Shown here: positions 56,427-64,000 of the stretch, in pieces
Position numbering within the stretch: the first letter of the stretch is position 1
How the letters are laid out: the number at the start of each line of letters is the position of its first letter
Assembly (NCBI GenBank): GCA_017311315.1
Contig: CM029666.1
Location: forward strand, 31,754,749 to 31,818,748
Length of the DNA stretch: 64,000 nt
Direction of reading: 5' to 3'
Source: Dendrocalamus latiflorus
Lineage: Eukaryota > Streptophyta > Magnoliopsida > Poales > Poaceae
Position numbers and translations under genes: made by a program
The notes under the pieces: model-generated
The model's database searches: none
What the model saw: only the letters and a program-made list of their open reading frames with translations
Told to the model about the DNA's origin: nothing

Positions 56427-59400
56427 TTGAATCTCTTCTTATCTCATTCTTAAAATAAGTTTTTTAAGTTTTGAAAATGTTAGGCTTTTAATTTGTAAAG
56501 CTACTTGTCAGTCGTTTTTAGATAAAAGATCCCCTGTAGGCTTCCGTAGCCTCCAGTCCAGGAGATAGGTGTGAATTCACAATTTATTTAGCGTTGCATA
56601 GGTTTGTGTTGCTTTACCCATAACCACACCAATTCTGATTGCAACAGGTTCATTCGCATTTCCTTATATGCGATGCTCAAGTCAGGGTTTAGAACATTTT
56701 TTTACTTTAGTGTATTATAACTCCACCGAGTTATCACAATGTTGGCCCTTGTCCTGAGGAGACTCAGTCCATCACTTGACACGTGCTAGAGAGATCCATC
56801 ACCTAGCACCCACCTTAGGGGTCATTACCTTGCTAAATGCATGTCAGGGAGGCTCAGTCCATCGCCCGACATGTGTTGAGGAGGCTCAGTCCATCACCCA
56901 GCAGTCTCACATACCTAAATGGTGTGTGTAATAAAATTCGATAGAATAACATATTTTGCTTGTCCTAAACAAGACCATGGCCAATATGATAAGACGGCTC
57001 GTACACGACAAGTTGGTTGGTCCTTTTATTATAACCATATATAGAGGATCCCAACACCTGCCCCTTTTTTCCTTACTCGGGCATCCTCTACCAACATATT
57101 ATTTACCTTAGGATAGTGGCCTCTTCAATTGTCTACCTTGCCATTTTCATCATCGTTAATCTTAAACACATCTTCATCATTATTATCATCAAGCACATGA
57201 TTTTCTTTCGAAATTCATTTTATGTAGGGAGTGATATTAATTTAGCATAAATTTTTTTTTAAGTGAAATTGATCTAATTCAGTGATCAAAGGCATGCTTC
57301 TCTGGGGTTTGGTAGTAGTTGCATTTTCTGAGCATATTCAGGTAAAGTCCTTCCCCTTGACTCAGTTTATCGCTTGCAGTTAACACGTAGGCTACAATTT
57401 AATTTACGGCACATAAGAAAATGCGTTGTGCTGGTGTGCTCCTATGGTGATGCTATGGTCAAATTAAACGATTGTGGTAATTATAGTTAAATTCTATCCT
57501 ATAACCATTGATTATTAGTATTTTACTGTCGTTGGGGTGTGTGGCTTAACTAAGGGGTATACTCGGCATTTTGTTAACTACTAATAACTTTACCGATCTA
57601 GTGTGAACGAGTAGATACATGTTCATATATCTATAAAAATTCCACTATATAATTATACGTATACAAATATGTTTATTTCCTTTTATGCAGGTGTGTACAT
57701 ATTTATCTACCTCTCTAATTAAATTTGAGACCATTCTAATTAAATCTGGGACCTTTATAATTATGTTTGGGTATGTGTTAATTAACAGAAAATTCTGGCC
57801 GACCTGTTTTCCCCTTCTCTAACCATTTCTCTCTCTGTCCATGCATTCCCGTGTGATCCCTGAAATTAATTTAACTAATTACGGTTTTTTACAACTTAAA
57901 TGCTATTTAAATCACCGTGTACAATTTTAGTCTATTGATGATAATTATTTTAGTTTAATAATGATGAATAGTTATTAATGGGGTTTTGTAATTTAAATAT
58001 TACTAACAAAATTAATTGGGTATCTAAACATGCAACATCGATCTGTACATCAATACGTGAATACTAACATTACGCTCTCTCTCTCTCCTTATCCACCTAA
58101 TCTGCCAGATGGCCTTGCTGGGCTATCTCCCCTAGTTTCTCTATCCATTTCTTCTCCCTCTCTCCACTTGCTTCCCCATTTCTTCCTTTGGCTCTGTCTC
58201 CTAAGCTTGGCTGAACTCCACCCTGCTGTTGCTCTCTCTCTCTGGCTGATTGCCTCTCTGCTGGTTCCACTCGGCGCCAGCTCATGCTTCTCCTGGTGCC
58301 ACCCCTCTCTAGCGCCCCTACTCTAACTCGCTGGCCTCTAGCGCCCTTGCCTCCCCTGCTCTTTAGCGCTTCCAGCCGCCCCACTATTCCCCTAGCACAG
58401 CCCCCACTTCCTCCCTATGGTATACTACTTCCTCCTTGACTCTCTTCCTCCTCTCTGTGATGGTTCTGTAGCTCGCTATGGTTGTATGATATGTGTGAAT
58501 GGCAATGCATGTGGTGCGGTCCCGTGATAACGATGGCATAAATCAAAAATGGAATGGGGGCTACCTTGTCAGTTGATGGTCGACTTGATTTGGGAAAGAA
58601 CCGGGGTTCGATTTTTCCTGATCATTGCTTGGTTCGGCTGTGTGGTGGTCGGCTTGAGGTGGCTCGATTGTCGCCTCCTTTTAGAGTTGTGTCCTCTCGG
58701 TGCTTACTCCTCCTCCTAGTGCCCTTGGCTTCCTTCTGGTCCTTATCAGACTTGGCCGATTTTGGGTGGTTATAGGTGGTCTTTGGTCCCTAGGCCATCG
58801 TGGTCATAGTCCTCCCTAACTCCTCTAGATGCCTCCTCCTCCTCCCCCACCCTGGCTCCTCTCTATGGTCTTGCTATTGAGCTCCTCCTTGTGTCCTTTC
58901 TCTCGGTTGGTTTGATAGATTTGGGGTGTGGTGGAATGGATCTGGGACGAGTTGGGGAATGGTGGTGGTGTTGGTCAAGTGGCTGCTGCTACTGGTCATC
59001 GATGGGAATGGTTCTCTCTTTCCTAGCTTGGACTTGGCCTTATCTCCTCTCTGTGCTCCCTATACTCTCCATGTGGGTTCCTTGTGCTCCCTATGCAACT
59101 AGTGATGCTATTGTGCATGGGTGGGTTGGATTTGGATATTTTGGCTAAATGGCTATGAAATGGAATTTTGGAATGGACTTGGGTTAGTTTTTAACACCAA
59201 ATGATGAAATTCTATAGCCGCAAGAGATGTCAACTGGTTCTAGACAGTTTGGTATCTCAACGAGCAAAATACCCATTTTGATAACTAGACTAGGGTTTTG
59301 ACGACAAGCTAGATTTAATTTTCTTCTTTCGTTTGGTCTTTTTCGGTATCACCATATTTATTTTTCTCGCAATTAATATAGTGAATAATGTAACTTGATT

Positions 59401-59711
59401 CTTGTAAATCCATTTAATTATAATTAATGCATGAAATGTGCTCAATGTAATTTAAATCATGTATTTACTGATTAGTTGTGATTACGTATTAAATGCTTTC
59501 AGTTGTAACTTAATTCTTGTATTACTGTATGGACGGTAATTACATGTAATAAATATTGAGTTTGGATGTATGTTATAATTTGTATTAATTTACTTTGTCG
59601 TCTTTTATTCAATTTAATTCTTGTACAATTTCAATAATTGAAATGGCTGCGATGATGATGGTAATTACAAGGTTAATTACGGTTGACAATGTGAGATTAG
59701 GGTCAGTGTAA
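56427..59711. other. Intergenic; CT-rich tract, no gene recognised
   Basis: 56740-56915 repeats GGCTCAGTCCATCRCC three times. 58075-58460 is rich in CTCTCT and CCTCC, and open frames there (58030-58326 and 58554-59148) are compositional. 59160-59700 is AT-rich. No family resemblance found. Confidence 0.5.
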
Positions 59712-60284
59712 GAGCAGTCCCAATGGGACATTAATGGTGGTTTCTATCCCAATTAAATTAACTGACACATCAGCATTTTGATGAGGTGGCAATGTAATTA
59801 ACAAAGAGAGAGAAGGAAATCGATTCTTCCAGTAGGAACGGCGTGTTCGCTAGTATCAAAGCCCGAAGAAACCGGTGAAATCGCGATGGGGAGACTTCGG
59901 TCGTTTCCATCTCCGGGCGCGCGGATCCCGTACGCCGCCGTCGACGCCTCCGCGCCCCCGCGCTTTTCCTTCTCCCTCCCGCGCTTTTCCTTCTCCTTCG
60001 CGCGCGCCCGCGCTTCTCCTCCTACTTCTCCCGCCTGCGCGGGCCCGATATCCAGATCCACTGAAACCCTAGCCCGGCTCCACCACCGCGCGGCCGCCTC
60101 GGCTCTCCCACGTCGCCACCGGCGGCCTCGCCCGTGTCGCCACCGCGCGCTCGCTCAGCCCCGCGTCGCATCCGGCCCCGCGCGCCCGCGTCGCCTCCGG
60201 CCCCGCCCGCCCGCGTCGCCTCCAGCCCCGCCCGCCCGCGTCGCACGCCGCTGGACCGCGTCGCCCGCCTCCAAGCCGACCGCA

Positions 60285-62126
60285 ATGGATCGAGGAACCG
60301 ATTCTCCTGCGGCACCTGGTTCTACATCCTCTGCTCAAGGTGCCGGTTTTGCAGCACCTGGTTCTGCATCCTCTACTCAAGTTGCCGGTGTTCCTACATG
60401 GTGGACAGCGTCATCTCTTGGGGCCTTTTTCGGCCATGAATCAACTACTAGTGAAGGGTACGGTGCTGTAATATTCAAGATTTCATATTTATCTTGTACC
60501 TGTTAACATGAGAATTGGAATCTGGTGTTGTGGTACTGGACATTAGCTTTAGTGAATATCTCAATTTAGTAACTGGTTAATTGAACATCTGTTTAGTGAA
60601 TATCTCAATTTAGTAACTGGTTAATTGAACATCTGTTTAGTGAATATCTCAATTTAGTAACTGGTTAATTGAACATCTGTTTAGTGAATATCTCAATTTA
60701 GTAACTGGTTAATTGGACAATTTAGTGAATACCTGTTAACATGAGAATTGAACATATTCTTTATTATTGGTCCAAGCAATGGCCCCAATTCAACATCTGT
60801 TTTAGTGAAGATCTGGATATAGTTCTTGAATAGTGACATATAATATGGTTCTTGAATATAGTTCTTGAATACTAACATATAATATGGATCTGTAATACAA
60901 CATATCCTTTATTATTGGTCCAAGCAATGACACCAATTTAACAAACAGTACTTTGTTTTTGTAGAAGGTATATGGTTCTTCCATATATAGTTCTTTGCCA
61001 ATCTTCTGCCTACATGTTTGACATCTATTTGCCAATTTTTTCAGGATGTACCATCCTAATGGAAATAATTGTCCTGAAAATTTCCATTTTGTTGGTAGTA
61101 CGGCAACCCAGCCGCCAAATTCTCCAATTGGCCCTGTGCATGAAGTAAATGCAGAAGAGAAGGAAACAATCGATGTTGATGTGGATGAAAGTACCGAGGA
61201 TGTTAGGACCGACAAGCGCCTGCCATGGACGAAAGATGAAGACATTAGATTGGTAAGCCACATCCTTTCTGTACTTTGACTTTGGATTATAGGAAGAAGG
61301 CTAACTAGTTCTAATATTTGAAATTCTGCTGTCTTTCTAAATGCAGGCCTCTGCTTGGTTGCATAACTCAAAGGACCCTGTAGATGGAAATGACAGGAAG
61401 TCAGATCAATATTGGACTGCTGTTACTGAAGAATACAACAAAACCACAGAGAGATCTCGCAAGAGGAACCGAAACCAAATGAAAATCCGTTGGGATCGTG
61501 TCAAGAAACCAGTCATTGAGTTTCATGGATGTTGGGTACGAACCACAAAAGTGTACAGAAGTGGCATGAGTGGTGACCAACAGATGGAGCTTGCTGAGAA
61601 GCTCTATGCTTCTGAACATGGAGACAAAGATTTCAAGCTGAAGCATATATGGAAGATTGTTCGATATGATAGGAAGTGGTCTGCATATGTCAAAAAAATG
61701 GAAGGGGAAAAAGAAAAGGACAAGGGTGCAGGTACTAAGGCAGCACAAGTGGTGAATCTGGAAGAGAGTCCTAGCATTCGTCCTATGGGTCATAAAAGAG
61801 CAAAGGATGAGCGCAATGGAAAAAGGAAGGCACCTGATGCTTATTCTGCTATTAGTGAGAAGCTAGACAAGTTTATTAAAGTAAGCACAATGGCTAGAAA
61901 GGATTGTGAGAAGATGTCAGAGGTGCAGCAAAATTTGGCAAATAGCAAGGTTGAAGCAGCCAAGCTTAATCATAAGGCAGCACAAGAACAAACCAAGTGT
62001 AAAATGCTAGACATCTATAAAGAGTTATTGTTAGCACCTACAAGCAATCTTAGTGCACAAGCTTTGGCTGAGAGGGAGAAAGCACTGGACAGTATGAGGA
62101 TGACCTTATTTGGTCAAGCTAATTAA
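60285..62126 (+). CDS. Pong-like ORF1, Myb/trihelix DNA-binding protein
   Basis: Three exons: 60285-60457, 61045-61252 and 61347-62126, all GT-AG (phases 2 and 0), give 386 residues. Residues 116-195 form the Myb-like domain: RLPWTKDEDIRL with W119, then ASAWLHNSKDP, DQYWTAVTEEYN and RNQMKIRWDRVKKPV. Later blocks are FKLKHIWKIVRYDRKW, a KRKAPD basic patch and a helical C-terminus ending MRMTLFGQAN. In Pong/Ping, ORF1 is needed with the transposase for excision and binds terminal DNA. The start at 60285 (MDRGTD) was chosen because upstream codons to 59886 give low-complexity Ala/Pro/Arg sequence; an ATG at 59886 is in frame and possible. Intron 1 holds a 44-bp repeat. Confidence 0.88.
60548..60723 (+). 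repeat. 44-bp tandem repeat, four copies, in ORF1 intron 1
   Basis: Unit starts TTTAGTGAATATCTCAATTT and continues AGTAACTGGTTAATTGAACATCTG in two parts. The first three copies are virtually identical, the fourth ends differently (GGACAATTTAG). Such identity suggests recent expansion by slippage. Confidence 0.9.
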
Positions 62127-62905
62127 GGTATTTTCTATGTCAACATTGCATTTTATTTTCTTAATTCTTCTATGAATTTGCTAGTATGTGTTCTGGATGT
62201 GTTGTTCTAGTATGTGTTAACACATTGTCTCATTGTATCATTGTTTTAGTTTTGTATGTGTTAACCAATTGATAATTGATAATTGCTCTTTCCTGTAAGG
62301 CCATTGTCATCTACCAATTGATAATTGATAATTGGATGTTACTGCAGACAAACCCATATGTACATGTTATGGATTTGGTTTCAATTGTAATTCTGATATG
62401 TCTCATTGTCTCATTGTTTTAGTTTTATATTGACTATATTGGTAGATGTGAACTGAAAATGTCCATTGTCATCTAATATGTTATAGAATAACTGCACTGT
62501 CAGGCAATGTATTGGCTCTGGCAGGCAGTCATGTTCCTTGCTCTGTCTTTGCAGCTCTGCTGCCTGCTGGCCTCCTAACGCAATGTATGGTTTGTGGCAA
62601 TGCCTGGCAAGCGTAGAGTTTAAACTTTTTTTGTGTGTTTTTCTTTCCTGTTGGGCTTCTGGGATGGGTAGGTTTACTGCAGCATATGAAAAGGTAGCAG
62701 TCCTGTGTGAAACTGCAGCACATCTGTTCGTATACTTCTCTTCAACTTCTGCTGATTTCTGTACACACTGCTTCTGTCTATTCACGTCCCAACTCTGTAC
62801 ACACTGCAGCATAGAATTCCCAACTTCTCTCTCTATATATACACACACACAGGGGCAGTACTGCTCTCACGTCCTCCTCTCAACTTCTATTCTCAACTTT
62901 TCCTT
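62127..62905 (+). promoter_or_regulatory. ORF1-ORF2 spacer with ORF2 promoter
   Basis: 780 bp of AT-rich sequence. Twice near 62262-62335 it repeats CCAATTGATAATTGATAATTG. A TATA-like CTATATATACACACAC at about 62832 lies 70 bp before the ORF2 ATG, a plausible own promoter for the transposase. Confidence 0.5.
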
Positions 62906-64000
62906 ATGTCTCACGAACAATCTCCTGATGCTGAACCTCATGATGAGGATGGCACCATAAATCCAGAGGACTTATTCACATTTGAAGAGTTTTTGGTTGA
63001 GCAAGAATTACTAGAAGACCTACAAGATCAAATGGTGGCAGAATTGAAGGATGATATTGAAGCTCTAGAAGAAGGGAGGAGACGTAACAGTGGTCCAAGG
63101 AGATATATAGCAAGGCCTCGTGAAGAAGCGAATCAACGGCTTATGGACGACTATTTCTCACCGAATCCTCTCTACAATTCTACTATCTTTCGTAGAAGGT
63201 TTAGAATGAGAAGGCCCCTCTTCCTGCGCATTGTTGAGGCTCTAGGTGAGTGGTCCCCATTTTTTACCTTACGATTAGATGCTCTGAAACGCCCTGGGTT
63301 ATCGCCAATTCAAAAGTGCACAGCTGCCATTAGACAATTGGCAAATGGCAGCCCTGCAGACCAACTTGATGAGTATATCAAGATTGGTGAGAGTACTGCA
63401 GTAGAGTGCTTGAAGTTGTTTGTAGAGGGTGTGATTTCAGTATTTGGGGCTGAGTACTTGCGACGCCCGACGGTACAAGATGTCGAACGCCTAATGCAGA
63501 TTGGGGAACGTCGTGGGTTCCCTGGCATGCTAGGAAGTATTGATTGTATGCATTGGCATTGGGAAAAATGTCCATACGCATGGAAGGGGAAGTATACCCG
63601 TGGTGATCATGGTGTCCCTACGGTTATTCTAGAGGCAGTTGCTTCGCACGATCGTTGGATATGGCATGCCTTCTTTGGTGTTGCTGGATCAAACAATGAT
63701 ATCAACGTGCTTAACCAGTCAGATTTGTTTGTCCAGCAGTTGAGAGGAGAAGCTCCTATGGTGCAGTACTATGTCAATGGAAGGCAATATAATACTGGTT
63801 ATTACCTAGCGGACGGCATATATCCAGAGTGGGCTGTTTTCGTTAAGTCCATACGTAACCCACAGTCAGATAAGCATAAATTGTTTGCACAAATGCAAGA
63901 AGGGGCACGGAAGGATGTTGAATGTGCATTTGGTATTTTGCAATCACGCTTTTGTATTTTGCGTCGTCCAGCACGGCTATACGAGCAGGGGGATCTTGAG
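62906..64000 (+). CDS. Pong-like ORF2, DDE transposase (partial, runs off window)
   Basis: From ATG 62906 the frame is open for 365 codons to the last base. It is the plant transposase (Plant_tran / DDE_Tnp_4) family of PIF/Harbinger elements. The acidic N-terminus (1-60) precedes RRPLFLRIVEAL, then SPIQKCTAAIRQLANG, GESTAVECLKLFV and RRGFPGMLGSIDCMHWHWEK. The catalytic acids are D213 (GSIDCMHW), D303 (YYLADGIYPEW) and E339 (RKDVECAFG), with 35 residues between the last two as expected. No stop or shift is seen, so this may be an intact enzyme. It cuts the element at its ends and inserts it at TTA/TAA. The C-terminal end (usual total about 430-480 residues) lies outside the window. Confidence 0.93.
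   Translation, partial: MSHEQSPDAEPHDEDGTINPEDLFTFEEFLVEQELLEDLQDQMVAELKDDIEALEEGRRRNSGPRRYIARPREEANQRLMDDYFSPNPLYNSTIFRRRFRMRRPLFLRIVEALGEWSPFFTLRLDALKRPGLSPIQKCTAAIRQLANGSPADQLDEYIKIGESTAVECLKLFVEGVISVFGAEYLRRPTVQDVERLMQIGERRGFPGMLGSIDCMHWHWEKCPYAWKGKYTRGDHGVPTVILEAVASHDRWIWHAFFGVAGSNNDINVLNQSDLFVQQLRGEAPMVQYYVNGRQYNTGYYLADGIYPEWAVFVKSIRNPQSDKHKLFAQMQEGARKDVECAFGILQSRFCILRRPARLYEQGDLE

Larger units (their letters stand above)
59712..64000 (+). mobile_element. Pong-like PIF/Harbinger transposon, left part
   Basis: Starts GAGCAGTCCCAATGGGACAT, close to the GGCCAGTCACAATGG end of rice Pong/mPing, and is preceded by TAA (59709-59711), the typical 3-bp target. Two genes follow in the same direction, as in Pong: ORF1 (Myb-like) and ORF2 (DDE transposase). 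Neither shows a stop or shift inside the window. The right end lies beyond 64000, so completeness is not proven. Confidence 0.88.

Noticed and set aside
58030..59148. Frames with hydrophobic runs that look like membrane segments
   Set aside because: Arise from CT-rich repeats (CTC, TCC codons); no conserved start, domain or splice pattern.
59798..60439. Several frames in the Pong-like 5' leader, both strands
   Set aside because: Shadows of GC-rich leader and first exon of ORF1; only the frame leading to MDRGTD joins properly to exon 2.
1..64000. tRNA, rRNA or organelle insert
   Set aside because: I saw no cloverleaf with A/B boxes and no plastid or mitochondrial gene in the window.

Overview
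The window looks like nuclear DNA from a grass. It has long AT-rich intergenic stretches, GT-AG introns, GC-rich first exons and nested plant transposons (MULE, Helitron, hAT, PIF/Harbinger, copia, gypsy, Stowaway). One intact host gene is recognisable: EARLY FLOWERING 3 (ELF3), on the minus strand at 32595-37106, with four coding exons giving about 720 residues. I cannot fix the species. The ELF3 protein and the element types fit a cereal or other grass.

Layout. 1-1670 has no intact gene, only an RNase H-like scrap. 1671-6033 is a Mutator-like element with long TIRs and a 9-bp target duplication (8/9 match). It carries a truncated transposase fused to an inverted GRF zinc-finger fragment. 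7266-14860 is a non-autonomous LTR retrotransposon with a perfect CTGAC target duplication and very unequal LTRs. 15359-19371 is a probable Helitron (minus strand) that captured a UBC27-like ubiquitin-conjugating exon and several exons of ribonucleotide reductase large subunit. 19625-24460 is a truncated gypsy/Athila-like element, followed by repeat-rich LTR-like sequence to 27248. 27257-32025 is a complete hAT element with an exact 8-bp duplication, a broken transposase and a histone H2A-like fragment. ELF3 follows. 37499-45909 is a decayed copia element in the same orientation as ELF3; its 3' LTR ends about 390 bp upstream of the ELF3 start codon.

45910-59711 is gene-poor. It holds a Stowaway MITE, other small elements, an LTR-like block, a copia remnant, a PIF/Harbinger remnant (transposase tail plus an intact Myb/SANT-like gene) and a damaged unrecognised gene fragment. 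59712 to the window end is the left part of a Pong-like PIF/Harbinger element. Both of its genes look undamaged: ORF1 is a three-exon Myb-like protein, and ORF2 is a DDE transposase that runs off the window.

Working together: ELF3 is the only host gene I can support, a scaffold of the circadian evening complex. A hAT insertion starts 569 bp past its stop codon and a copia LTR with a TATA box points toward it from upstream, so both flanks are transposon-derived. In the Pong-like element, ORF1 and ORF2 are the two proteins such elements need for mobility. Captured host fragments occur in at least three DNA transposons here (MULE, Helitron, hAT).
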